64,000 nt of DNA from Streptomyces humidus (lineage in GTDB: Bacteria > Actinomycetota > Actinomycetes > Streptomycetales > Streptomycetaceae), in NCBI RefSeq assembly GCF_014649655.1, contig NZ_BMTL01000033.1, positions 52,479-116,478 of the forward strand, in the 5' to 3' direction. The notes under the pieces are model-generated. The model was given only the letters and a program-made list of their open reading frames with translations, was not told where the DNA came from and did no database searches. Below are positions 43,292 to 51,884 of the stretch, one piece after another. Both the position numbers and the translations under genes were made by a program. Position 1 is the stretch's first letter, and the number at the start of each line of letters is the position of its first letter.

Positions 43292-44420
43292 TCAGCCGTC
43301 GTGCTGAAAGCGCACCGACTCACGGAGCACCGAGCGGGCGCTCTCGAAGTCGGCCAAGCGGGCCGCCACCGTCGCCACGGCGAGGCGTTCCGGGAGGGCG
43401 GCGGAGAACTTCAGGCCGCGTACGGCCCGACGATCCACGTCAGGCAGGACGAGATTTTCACCGACGTTCTCACGGGCCGCACGCCAATCCGCCGAAGTGA
43501 GGTTCTCACGCAGGCGCAGCCAGCTGTCGGTGGGCCGTTGCAGGGGGTCGGTCACCGACTGGAGGGTGGTCGCCAGGGTGGCGTTGGCGCGGTAGCCGGC
43601 CCAGGTCCACCCGCGGACGTCCGAGCCCACGCGCGTGATCAGCGTGGCGCCCGGGTGCACGGTTCCGGGTGCGTCGGTCTCGCGCTGTTCGGCCAGGCAC
43701 GCCTGCGCGCGCCGGGTGAGGGAGACCGGCGGGTCCGTGCCGAGCAGCACCTCGCGCATAGCGCGCGTCAAAGCGTACGACAGTCCGGCGACGCCGCCGT
43801 TCATCCACTTGGCGATGCCGCCGCCGTCAGCGGGCTCGACGAAGACGCGTTTGCGCAGCCAGTCGATGCACGTGACCTGCCAGCTGCGTCCGCCGAGCAG
43901 CAGCCGTCGCGGCCCGGGACGTTCCTCGGTGAGCACGCTCGGGTCGGTGCGGCCGATCTCTGTGCGTCCGGACAAGACGGCTGTTGCAGGGTGACGGCGA
44001 GCAGTTGCTGGGCCACCAGGTGGCGCGGCTCGGGCGGAGGGAGGACCGGCTCGGCCCAGCCGCGCGACCACAGCAGCAGCAGACCCGCTGCCTGCAGCAG
44101 CGTGTCCTTGCGGGTGGTGAGGAACAGGCGGTTGCGTACGGTGCCGGGGCGGCGGCCGGTGCGGCCGATGCGTTGCAGGAACGAGGCGACGGAGGCCGGT
44201 GAGTCGATCTGGATGACGCGGTCGAGGTCGCCGACGTCGATGCCGAGTTCGAGGGTGGAGGTGGAGACGATGACGCAGTCACGTGCCTCGGCGAAGGCCT
44301 GCTCGGAGCGGGCGCGTTCGTCGACGGAGAGGGAGGCGTGGGTCCTGTTCTGACGCGGCTCGGACCGCGCCATGGCCCGCAGGATCACGGGCTCGCCGAG
44401 ATCCAGCGCACGGGGTTCAC
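43292..44420 (-). pseudogene. Frameshifted, 5'-truncated DEAD/DEAH-box helicase (Lhr-like)
   Basis: Upstream frame: SVDERARSEQAFAEARDCVI, STSTLELGIDVGDLDRVI and SFLQRIGRTGRRPGT, which are helicase motifs IV-VI. Downstream, in a different frame from about 43985: LGGRSWQVTCIDWLRKRVFV, CLAEQRETDAPGT and a C-terminal ERLAVATVAARLADFESARS. The frameshift lies near 43985. The ATP-binding half (motifs I-III) is absent; the remnant begins near 44420, where the next gene's stop lies. Clearly dead. Confidence 0.85.
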
Positions 44421-45406
44421 GCGCGGTGGAAGACTTCGAGTGGGCCGTAAGCAGTCGGCTTGCTGTAGGCCAGTTCAGGGTGGTTGCCCACGCGGTCCCG
44501 GAGGATGCCGACGGTGTCGGGCCACACGGTGAAGTGCCCTCCGTTGCCGACGAGGATGCGGTCCCAGTCCTGGGAAGCCGAAACGCCGACTCGGTCGATG
44601 ACGAACCCGCGGCACACGGCCGCATCCTGATCGAGCGTGCGCACCAGTGCCACGACCGCCTCCTCGCGGTCGGGCACGGGAACGTCGGTGAGGCGCAGCG
44701 TGATGCTCTGCGTCGCCTCATCCGTGCGTCGCACGATGCCGGTCAGGGACTGGTCGTAGCCCTTCCAGCAGGTGAACTCGGCCTTCGAGTATCGATCGTC
44801 AGCCAAGGCAGCGGCCAGGGCCGCGCCATCACCCATCAGCGGCTCACGGTTTCCGACTGGCGTCTCGCGGAACCCGAAGAGGGCATTGGTCAGCGGGTGT
44901 ACGGCGGAGAGCCCGGCGTTCTCCAGATGCGTGAGGAGCTGATGGGCGCGCGCGCTGTCCAGCTTCGGCACGTACCAGGTAAAGAAGCCCGCAGCCCTGG
45001 ACGGGGTCGTAGCGGGGGCGTGGTCCGGGAACTCCTCCTGGAAAATGTGCCTGGCCTGTTCGTCGGGCACGACAGGGACCGTGTAGTCGTTGGTCCGGAT
45101 GTGGTCCAGGAACTCCTGCGGCAGGGCAGCGTGGTGACGGCGTACGTAGTGCGTGAGATCGACGGGCCAGAGCCAGGTGCCATCCGTCATCAGGGATCCG
45201 GAGCCCGGGATCCACTCTTCGCCGGTGAGGACGTCGCGCTCGGCGCCCATCGTGGTGTAGATCTCCAGGGCCGATCCCAGGTAGGCGAGGATACGGTCCT
45301 CGTCCCAGGGCCCACTGTCCTGTACGGCATCTCGCAGCGACGGCGAATCGGCTGCCGTGGTGGCCTGGCCGCCGATCTCCCGATAGAAGCCCGCTCGCTT
45401 GATCAT
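44417..45406 (-). CDS. Uncharacterised protein, candidate immunity partner of the adjacent toxin
   Basis: The 329-residue protein MIKRAGFYREIGGQATTAAD... has no family I can name. The N-terminal half (EIYTTMGAERDVLTGEEWIP, WLWPVDLTHYVRRHHAALPQ) looks like a compact alpha/beta domain. The C-terminal half contains GNGGHFTVWPDTVGILRDRV. No signal or membrane segments. ATG 45406 has AGGAG 6 nt upstream. It follows the WXG/toxin genes by 22 bp on the same strand, the usual place for an immunity gene, and that is the only reason for the suggestion. Its stop meets the helicase remnant. Confidence 0.6.
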   Translation of the reverse strand: MIKRAGFYREIGGQATTAADSPSLRDAVQDSGPWDEDRILAYLGSALEIYTTMGAERDVLTGEEWIPGSGSLMTDGTWLWPVDLTHYVRRHHAALPQEFLDHIRTNDYTVPVVPDEQARHIFQEEFPDHAPATTPSRAAGFFTWYVPKLDSARAHQLLTHLENAGLSAVHPLTNALFGFRETPVGNREPLMGDGAALAAALADDRYSKAEFTCWKGYDQSLTGIVRRTDEATQSITLRLTDVPVPDREEAVVALVRTLDQDAAVCRGFVIDRVGVSASQDWDRILVGNGGHFTVWPDTVGILRDRVGNHPELAYSKPTAYGPLEVFHRA

Positions 45407-45428
45407 TTTCACTCCTGTGAGCCTGCCG

Positions 45429-46721
45429 CTAATGGGCCATGGGCAGGTAGGTGCGCCAGTAGCCATTGTTGCCGATGGTGGGGGTCTGGTTGAGGCCGAG
45501 TTGAGGGGACGTTCCCACCTTGCTCGTAGGCGCCGTCACGGGCACGCCGAGCTCGTTGGCGACGGACTGCGCGAGGGGCAGCTCGGGCGGTCTCGCGTCT
45601 GCGCCGGAGTAGCAGGAGATGAGGCGCACCGGTTCACCGTGGTAATTGGGATTGCTGCGGATGGCGTCCGCGATGTGGTTGGGGTGCACTTCGAAGTCTG
45701 TAAGAGTCTTTCCCGCGGCGTTGATGCGGCCGGGGACGAAAACCCCCTCGTCCGTGCCGTGGACGACCACGTCGTGTACGCCAGGGACACGGGCGACTCG
45801 TTGCAGGTTGTTCAAGGTGCGTTCGTCGTAGCCCACCGTGGTGGTGTTCTTGCCGAAGTAGACCGGGTCGCCCGAGACCAACTCGTAATCGCCGGCCCGC
45901 GCCGGTGCGGCGGGAATCTTCGAGTCCGGAGACTGGATCAGCTTCCAGGTACGGGACTTGCCCATCTCGTCGAGGGCCGCGCTGTTCAGCCGGAAGCCGT
46001 TGAACAGGCCCTCCATTCCGCCGTTCTCGGCGACGATTCGGGCTGTGCTCCCACCTCCTCCGAAGGCGCCGCCGAACTCCATGCCGTAGAGGGCGGAGTC
46101 GCTCACCTCGTCGAGGCTGAGGCCCTTGCTCTCGCCGATGGCCATGGCGACGGGCTGGGTGACGGCGAGGTCGACGGTGATCGATTCGAGTCCACCGATG
46201 GCGGCCGTGGCAAGGGTGGTGCCGGCGATGGTGGCGATCTCGGTGGACACGGTCACGCCGAGCGTGGCGGACAGCTCCAGGATCGAGACGGTGGCGGCTG
46301 CCGCGGCACCTTCGGAGATGCCGAGCGTGAAGACCGCGAGGGCGGTGCCGGCGACGATGGTGGCGCCGACGATCTCCAGCTCGTGTTCCAGATGCTTGAC
46401 GGCCTTGTGAACGACGTCGGCGTACTGGTCGAGGGCCTTGGCCATGTCGCGGGCGCCATCGATCATGTCCTGGAGCCAGCCGTGGCCGTCGTAGTAGTAG
46501 CGGCGCCAGAACGGGTCGTCGAAGGCGGATATCGCCTCGCCCTTGTTGTGCTCGATGATGCCGCGCGCCGACTTGTTGGCGGCGGCCGTCACGTCCTCCA
46601 GGTCGTCGGCGAAGTCCCGCCAGGCTTTGGCCGCGTCGCGCAGACCTCCTTCGTCGGCATCCGGCCACCACATGCCGGTCATGTCCTGGACGATCTTTTT
46701 CGCCTTGTCGGCTGCGCTCAC
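45429..46721 (-). CDS. WXG-type polymorphic toxin-like protein with His/Cys C-terminal domain
   Basis: The 430-residue N-terminal part (MTGMWWPDADEGGLRDAAKA, WRDFADDLEDVTAAANKSAR) resembles the WXG100-like leader domain of actinobacterial secreted toxins. A hydrophobic Ala/Gly-rich region follows (about 118-190). The C-terminal 150 residues contain VHDVVVHGTDEGVFVPG, HPNHIADAIRSNPNYHG, VRLISCYSGADARPPE and ANELGVPVTAPTSKVG. This suggests a His-Cys dyad of a caspase/C80-like protease or related fold, by pattern recall only. GTG 46721 overlaps the upstream small WXG gene by 4 bp. Probable type VII-secreted effector with its partner gene downstream. Confidence 0.75.
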   Translation of the reverse strand: MSAADKAKKIVQDMTGMWWPDADEGGLRDAAKAWRDFADDLEDVTAAANKSARGIIEHNKGEAISAFDDPFWRRYYYDGHGWLQDMIDGARDMAKALDQYADVVHKAVKHLEHELEIVGATIVAGTALAVFTLGISEGAAAAATVSILELSATLGVTVSTEIATIAGTTLATAAIGGLESITVDLAVTQPVAMAIGESKGLSLDEVSDSALYGMEFGGAFGGGGSTARIVAENGGMEGLFNGFRLNSAALDEMGKSRTWKLIQSPDSKIPAAPARAGDYELVSGDPVYFGKNTTTVGYDERTLNNLQRVARVPGVHDVVVHGTDEGVFVPGRINAAGKTLTDFEVHPNHIADAIRSNPNYHGEPVRLISCYSGADARPPELPLAQSVANELGVPVTAPTSKVGTSPQLGLNQTPTIGNNGYWRTYLPMAH

Positions 46722-47080
46722 CGCGCGCTCCCGTCGGCATCGTGCGGGGCGGGCTGGATCTTGCTGAACATCGAGCGGACGAGCAGTTCGTTGTCGATGT
46801 GACCGTCGGCCATGTCGGTCATGGCCGCTTCGATGCTGGCCAGGCCGAGCGCGAGAATCCCGGCGGCGGCCTCCATCCTCTTGACGTGCGGACCGTAGTG
46901 CTCGTGGAACTCCTCACCCTGTTCGTCGTCACCCCACGGCGCACCGGCCGCCGCCAGGCCGGTCTTGAGCTTGGTCAGCGCCTTGGCCAGGTCGGAGCTG
47001 TGCGTATGGAATTGCGGGGCCGTCGCCTTCAGATCGGCGATCTTGATGTCGAGTACCCTGCCGTCACTGTGGTCGCCCAT
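46718..47080 (-). CDS. Small WXG100/ESX-like protein
   Basis: The 120-residue helical protein has AAAGAPWGDDEQGEEFHEHY, a W-G turn between two amphipathic helices as in WXG100/EsxA-like proteins, then MEAAAGILALGLASIEAAMT. It would be co-secreted with, or chaperone, the toxin encoded next, whose start it overlaps (GTGA). No ESX secretion machinery is in this window. ATG 47080. Confidence 0.8.
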   Translation of the reverse strand: MGDHSDGRVLDIKIADLKATAPQFHTHSSDLAKALTKLKTGLAAAGAPWGDDEQGEEFHEHYGPHVKRMEAAAGILALGLASIEAAMTDMADGHIDNELLVRSMFSKIQPAPHDADGSAR

Positions 47081-47277
47081 GGCGTCTTCTGCTCCCCCTG
47101 AGTCGGCTGACCGGCCCGAAGACGCTAGTTCACCGAGCCGGTTTGCTGCCGCGATCCCGACAAAGGGGCGGCAAAGTTCCGATCAAGGTGGGCAAAGGAT
47201 GAGGGCTGTGCTGCCTGCATTTGCCGGCCTGGTTCCGTCGCCGTGACGGCGCAGCTGCGTCCCTGCCGCTCAGGATC

Positions 47278-47490
47278 CCTCCAGCCACCGCTTTCTGTAT
47301 CTACGACGACCGCCAAGTGATCGTCGAGGACTGGCACGCCGAGCTGTGGATCGACGACGAAACCGGCGTGGACACCTGTCCGCGCACCGGGAACACGCTC
47401 CGGGAATCCACCGTGTACGACGCTGACGCGGGTCGTCTCATCAGCGCGGCACGACGGGCGCTGCACCCGCCGACCGAGAAGGCAGACCAC
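47278..47490 (+). pseudogene. C-terminal remnant of an XRE-family regulator
   Basis: Plus-strand codons FCIYDDRQVIVEDWHAELWI and later STVYDADAGRLISAARRALH resemble the C-terminal ligand-like part of actinobacterial XRE-type (helix-turn-helix, DUF5753/DUF5919-like) regulators. The DNA-binding N-terminus is absent and the open frame continues into unrelated sequence. A remnant in the decayed zone. Confidence 0.55.
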
Positions 47491-47691
47491 TATGCAGAGG
47501 ACGCCGCTCATGACCTCGATCACCGGTTGGCCCTCAGGGCCCCTGAGCGCGACTGTGCTGCCGTCCAGCGGGCATCGCAAACGCTCAGCGCGGAAGCCTC
47601 GGCCGCCGCTCTGTCTAAGGGATTTTCAGCGCTGTCCGAGGGACTTCCGAGGGACTTTCCGCCGCGTAACGCGGCAAGGCCCCGAAAGACC

Positions 47692-47727
47692 GGAAAGGGC
47701 CTCCGACGCAGATCAGAGGCCCTTTCC
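47692..47727 (-). terminator. Terminator of rnpB
   Basis: GGAAAGGGCCTC (47692-47703) pairs perfectly with GAGGCCCTTTCC (47716-47727). On the minus strand it lies 20 nt beyond the 3' end of the RNase P RNA. Confidence 0.8.
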
Positions 47728-47746
47728 CAGGCAAAGCCGCAGGTAG

Positions 47747-48159
47747 CGGCAGACGAGTCGGGCTGTACGCCGGGTTCTGTGCCGAGGTCTCTCGCGAGGG
47801 CCTCGGTGACGGCCATCCATCTAGGGCCGGCGTTGCCGCCGGCCTCGTGCGGTCTACCCGCGGACTCGGGCGGGCAGCCCTCGGACGTCCGCGCAGAGCG
47901 CCTTTTACCGCGCTCCTTTTGACCTTGCTCCGGGTGGGGTTTACCTAGCTGCCCAGGTCGCCCTGGGCACTGGTGGTCTCTTACACCACCGTTTCACCCT
48001 TACCGGGGGCCGGAGCCCTCGGCGGTCTGTTTTCTGTGGCACTGTCCCGCGGGTCACCCCGGGTGGCCGTTAGCCATCACCCTGCCCTGTGGAGCCCGGA
48101 CGTTCCTCGGGAAGTCCCGTAAGGGACTCCACGCGGCCGTCCGCCCGGCTCGTCTGCCG
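47747..48159 (-). ncRNA. rnpB: RNase P RNA (bacterial type A)
   Basis: Read on the minus strand, the RNA begins CGGCAGACGAG and ends CTCGTCTGCCG, closing an 11-bp P1 helix. Just inside are the conserved blocks GAGGAACGTCCGGGCTCCAC, GGGTGATGGCTAACGG, GACAGTGCCACAGAAAACAG and, near the 3' end, AACCCGGCGTACAGCCCGAC. Length, about 413 nt, is normal for Streptomyces. The ribozyme trims tRNA 5' leaders with the RnpA protein. The 5' end overlaps the 3' end of the EamA transporter gene on the same strand by about 90 nt. A terminator hairpin follows. Confidence 0.97.
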
Positions 48160-49056
48160 TGCCGACCATGTTACCGGCCGTGGGCCGCGCTTCGGTCCCG
48201 CCGCCGTCGCCAGGACCGAGCCGGCCAGGATCAGGGTGAAGGCGGCCACGATGGTCGCCGTCAGGTGCTCGTCCAGGAACAGGGCGCCCGCCGCGACCGC
48301 CACGGCCGGGTTGACGTAGGTGATGACCGTGGCGCGGGTCGGGCCCGCCTCTTTGATCAGTTCCATGAAGGCGACGAACGCTACGGCCGTGCAGATGACG
48401 CCCAGGCCCGCGAGGGACAGCAGAACGGTGGTGGAGGGGATCGCCGTGGGGCGGGCGGCGGCCGCGGCCGGGGCGTAGACCAGGGCCGCGAGGGCCAGGC
48501 AGGGGGCCGTGAGGTGGAGGGAGGGGACGTCCTTGAGGTGACGGGCGGCTATCAGTGGAGCAGTCGCGTAGCCGACCACCGTCAGCAGGACCTCGGCCAG
48601 GGAGCGGGCGTCTCCACCGGTCAGATGCGGGACGGTGAGGACGGCGACGCCGGTCAGGCCCAGGGCGAGTCCGGCGATCCGGCGTGCGCCCAGCCGCTCG
48701 GTGTCACCGAAGAACCGGGCCAGAGCCACTCCCACGATGGGGACGCCCGCGATCAACAGCCCGGCCGTGGAGCTCGACAGGCGCCGTTCCGCGTCGGTGA
48801 GGGTGAACCAGGGGACGATGATCTCGATGACCGCGAAGGCCAGCATGGGCTTCCAGTGCGTCCTCACGGTGCCGGTCAGGCCGGGGCGGCGCAGGGCGAA
48901 GGGGAGCAGGAGGGCGGCGCCCAGGGCGCATCGGGTGAACACGACCACGGACGGGGAGAGGCCGTCCTGGCCGTCCACCGCGACTTTGATCATGAGGTAG
49001 GGAACGCCCCACACCACTCCCATCAGGGAGAACAGGAACCAGCCGCGAGCAGTCAT
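48070..49056 (-). CDS. EamA/DMT-family transporter
   Basis: The 328-residue protein has ten predicted membrane helices in two EamA repeats (FSLMGVVWGVPYLMIKVAV ... ITYVNPAVAVAAGALFLDE). Family members export metabolites or amino acids. ATG 49056 is 25 bp after the AraC regulator gene. The last 30 codons (SRADGRVESLTGLPEERPGS onward) are encoded within the 5' part of rnpB, so the true C-terminus is an RNA-constrained tail; the stop TAA falls in a conserved rnpB block. Confidence 0.9.
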   Translation of the reverse strand: MTARGWFLFSLMGVVWGVPYLMIKVAVDGQDGLSPSVVVFTRCALGAALLLPFALRRPGLTGTVRTHWKPMLAFAVIEIIVPWFTLTDAERRLSSSTAGLLIAGVPIVGVALARFFGDTERLGARRIAGLALGLTGVAVLTVPHLTGGDARSLAEVLLTVVGYATAPLIAARHLKDVPSLHLTAPCLALAALVYAPAAAAARPTAIPSTTVLLSLAGLGVICTAVAFVAFMELIKEAGPTRATVITYVNPAVAVAAGALFLDEHLTATIVAAFTLILAGSVLATAAGPKRGPRPVTWSARQTSRADGRVESLTGLPEERPGSTGQGDG

Positions 49057-49081
49057 ACGGGGAGTGTCGGCCCGGTGCCGG

Positions 49082-49903
49082 TCAGGCGTCTTGAACGCTG
49101 TTGCGGTACGCCGCCGGGGTCACGCCCAGGACGCGGCGGAACCAGCGGGTGAGGTGGGCCTGGTCCGCGAAGCCGACCCGGAAGGCGACTTCGGCGGGGG
49201 TCAGACCGCACTCCAGCAGAGCCCTGGCCCGGCTCACCCGGTACTGGGCGAGCCAGGCGTAGGGCGGGATCCCGGTCGTCGCGCGGAAGGCGCGCAGGAG
49301 TTGGTAGCGGGACAGGCCCATTTCGGCGGCGAGGTCGGCCAGCGACGGCGGGGCGAGCAGTTCGTCGGCGAGGCGGGTGCGGACGGCGCGGGCGATGTGC
49401 TCGGCGCCGGGGATGGTGTCGGACACCGGGCGGGCCGTGGAGTGGCGTCGGGCCAGGGCTGTCAGCAGCCACGGGAGCCGGGACTCGGCCTCCAGCGGGT
49501 CGGGGCAGGCGGTGAGGTCGGTGTGGGCGCGGCGCAGGGCGGCGGCGAGTTCGGGATCGTCGAGGAGGGGCTCGCGGAAGTGCGGTGTGCCGCCGGCCGT
49601 GCCCTCGGTGAGGAGGCCGGGGGCCGCGTACAGGGCGCGGTAGGCGTAGCCGCCGCTGTCGTCGCCCGGGCCGCCGGTGTGGGTCTCGCCGGGGTCGAGG
49701 ACGACGATGGAGCCGGGACCGGTGCGGATGTGGCCGCCGCGGTAGGCGATGATCTCCGCCCCTTCCACGCACACGCCGACGGTGAACTCCTCGTGCGTGT
49801 GCGGCGCGTAGACGTGCCGCTGGAAGCGGGCGGTGAGCAGGTCGAGGGGCGGACCGCAGCGGCCCAGTCTGGCTCTGGTCCACCACGCCTGTTCACGGTT
49901 CAC
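49082..49903 (-). CDS. AraC-family transcriptional regulator
   Basis: The 273-residue protein has an N-terminal cupin-like AraC_binding domain (HVYAPHTHEEFTVGVCVEGA, GSIVVLDPGETHTGG) and C-terminal double helix-turn-helix (SLADLAAEMGLSRYQLLRAF, AEVAFRVGFADQAHLTRWFR). GTG 49903 is favoured over the 50062 start, whose extra 53 residues are low complexity. It precedes the EamA exporter by 25 bp on the same strand, so it probably controls that exporter in response to its substrate. Confidence 0.9.
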   Translation of the reverse strand: MNREQAWWTRARLGRCGPPLDLLTARFQRHVYAPHTHEEFTVGVCVEGAEIIAYRGGHIRTGPGSIVVLDPGETHTGGPGDDSGGYAYRALYAAPGLLTEGTAGGTPHFREPLLDDPELAAALRRAHTDLTACPDPLEAESRLPWLLTALARRHSTARPVSDTIPGAEHIARAVRTRLADELLAPPSLADLAAEMGLSRYQLLRAFRATTGIPPYAWLAQYRVSRARALLECGLTPAEVAFRVGFADQAHLTRWFRRVLGVTPAAYRNSVQDA

Positions 49904-50223
49904 GCGCCACCCCCGGTCGTCCGTAGCCCTGTGTTCCGGATGCTTCCGGATGCTCTCGGGGGTGCAACGCGTTCGGGGGCCGGTTCCATGCCGCGGCGCC
50001 GTGCCGCACTGCCAGGTCACGAGGTAACGGGACCAGGTCACGGGGCCAGTGCGCGGGGTCATGCCGTGGGGCCATGCCGCCGGCTGCTCGTGCGGTCGGC
50101 CGGGGTGTCCGGTCGGCGGGGGCGTTCGGTCGGCCTGGGTGCCCGGTCGTCGCCGAGGGACCGGGGCGTCCGGGTGGCACGCCGTACGCTGTGGCTGCTG
50201 AGCTCGATGTGAGGAGATGTCCC

Positions 50224-51006
50224 GTGCTGGTCCTGCTGCCGCCGTCCGAAGGCAAGGCGTCCTCCGGACGCGGCGCCCCGCTCAAGCCGGAGGCGCTCTC
50301 CCTGCCGGGGCTCGGCGCCGCGCGTGAGGCGGTTCTCGACGAGCTGGTCGAGCTGTGCGCGGCCGACGAGGACAAGGCCCGCGAGGTGCTGGGGCTGAGC
50401 GAGGGACTGCGCGGCGAGGTCGCGAAGAACACGGCGCTGCGCACGGCGGGCGCGCGGCCGGCCGGGGAGATCTACACGGGCGTCCTGTACGACGCCCTCG
50501 GCCTGGCCTCGCTGGACGCGGCGGCGAAGCGGCGTGCGGCCAGGTCGCTGCTCGTCTTCTCGGGACTGTGGGGCGCGGTCCGGGTGACGGACCGGATCCC
50601 GTCGTACCGGTGCTCCATGGGCGTGAGGCTGCCGGGCCTCGGGGCGCTGGGCGCGCACTGGCGTGCGCCGATGGCGTCCGTGCTGCCCGAGGCCGCCGGG
50701 GACGGGCTGGTGCTGGATCTGCGGTCGGCGGCGTACGCGGCGGCGTGGAAGCCGAAGGGCGAGGTCGCGGCGCGGACGGCCGGCGTACGGGTGCTGCACG
50801 CGCCGACCCGCAGCGTCGTCAGCCATTTCAACAAGGCGACGAAGGGGCGGATCGTCCGCGGCCTGCTGACGGCGGGAATCGCGCCCAGGACCCCGGCGGA
50901 GCTGGTCGAGGCGTTGCGGGACCTCGGCTACACGGTCGAGGATCACGCGCCGAAGCGGACGGGGAGCGCCTGGGCGCTGGACGTGCTGGTGGACGAGGTC
51001 CACTGA
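50224..51006 (+). CDS. yaaA: Peroxide stress protein YaaA
   Basis: The 260-residue protein begins MLVLLPPSEGKASSGRGAPL, the YaaA signature, and contains YTGVLYDALG, SGLWGAVRVTDRIPSYR and RSVVSHFNKATKGRI. YaaA lowers free iron and DNA damage during peroxide stress in E. coli. GTG 50224 has AGGAG upstream (GAGGAGATGTCCCGTG). It is monocistronic as far as I can see. Confidence 0.93.
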   Translation: MLVLLPPSEGKASSGRGAPLKPEALSLPGLGAAREAVLDELVELCAADEDKAREVLGLSEGLRGEVAKNTALRTAGARPAGEIYTGVLYDALGLASLDAAAKRRAARSLLVFSGLWGAVRVTDRIPSYRCSMGVRLPGLGALGAHWRAPMASVLPEAAGDGLVLDLRSAAYAAAWKPKGEVAARTAGVRVLHAPTRSVVSHFNKATKGRIVRGLLTAGIAPRTPAELVEALRDLGYTVEDHAPKRTGSAWALDVLVDEVH

Positions 51007-51034
51007 CGCACCGCAGAACCGCCGGACACTTCCG

Positions 51035-51150
51035 ATCCGTCCACACGGTTCAGCCAGTTCAGCCGGTTCCGCCGGATCAGCCGGATCAGCCGGTTGCCGG
51101 CTCGTTCCCAACCGGTTGCCGGCCCGCTCCCGACCCGCTCCCGACCTCTC
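51035..51150. repeat. Degenerate short tandem repeats between yaaA and the aldolase gene
   Basis: The gap repeats CAGCCGGTT/CAGCCGGAT units and then CCGGTTGCCGGC and CCCGCTCCCGACC units. No conserved operator or gene is visible. Confidence 0.5.
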
Positions 51151-51218
51151 CCCCCCTCTCGTCGCAGCATGTGCAACGTTCGTTGCGCAGGGTGTACGTC
51201 GGCGGCAGGATGAGGCGC

Positions 51219-51884
51219 ATGACCTCATCCCTGCCCTCACCGTCGGCCGCCTCGGTGCTGGATCTCGCTCCGGCTCCCGTGGTCCCCGTGGTGGTCGTCG
51301 GGGACGTCTCGGACGCCGTGCCGCTGGCGCGGGCGCCGGTGGCGGGCGGGCTGTCCGCGATCGAGGTGACGCTGCGGACGCCGGCCGCGCTCGACGCGGT
51401 CCGGGAGATCTCCGGGGCGGTGCCGGAGGCGGTCGTGGGGGCCGGGACGGTGATCTCGCCGGAGCAGGTGACGGCGTGCGCGGCGGCCGGGGCGCGGTTC
51501 CTGGTGAGCCCCGGCTGGACGGACGTCCTGCTGACGGCGATGCGGGCCTGCGGCCTCCCCTTCCTGCCCGGGGTGCCGACCACCTCGGAGGTCGTCGCCC
51601 TGCTGGAGCGGGGTGTGCGGGACATGAAGTTCTTCCCGGCGCAGGCGGCGGGCGGCGCCGCCTATCTGCGCGCGCTCGCCGGACCGCTCCCGCAGGCCCG
51701 GTTCTGCCCCCCGGGCGGCATCGGTCCGGACAACGCACCGGAGTACCTCGGTCTGCCCAACGTCTGCTGTATGGGCGGGAGTTGGATGGTCCCGCCGGAG
51801 GCGGTCGCGGCGCGGGACTGGCCCTGGATCGAGGAGCTCGCCCGCACCGCCTCCCGCCTCACCGCAGGTGTGACGTGTCGTTGA
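51219..51884 (+). CDS. eda: KDPG / 4-hydroxy-2-oxoglutarate aldolase
   Basis: The 221-residue class I aldolase has GLSAIEVTLRTPAAL (catalytic Glu), EAVVGAGTVISPEQV, FLVSPGWTD, PGVPTTSEV, DMKFFPAQAAGG with the Schiff-base Lys, and FCPPGGI. It cleaves 2-keto-3-deoxy-6-phosphogluconate or 4-hydroxy-2-oxoglutarate. ATG 51219 is preferred; ATG 51210 is in frame. The 3' end overlaps the convergent RNase H gene by 26 bp. Confidence 0.93.
   Translation: MTSSLPSPSAASVLDLAPAPVVPVVVVGDVSDAVPLARAPVAGGLSAIEVTLRTPAALDAVREISGAVPEAVVGAGTVISPEQVTACAAAGARFLVSPGWTDVLLTAMRACGLPFLPGVPTTSEVVALLERGVRDMKFFPAQAAGGAAYLRALAGPLPQARFCPPGGIGPDNAPEYLGLPNVCCMGGSWMVPPEAVAARDWPWIEELARTASRLTAGVTCR

Noticed and set aside
47221..47922. 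A 233-residue protein gene
   Set aside because: Only a middle stretch resembles an XRE regulator C-terminus; the rest runs across the rnpB terminator and RNA gene.
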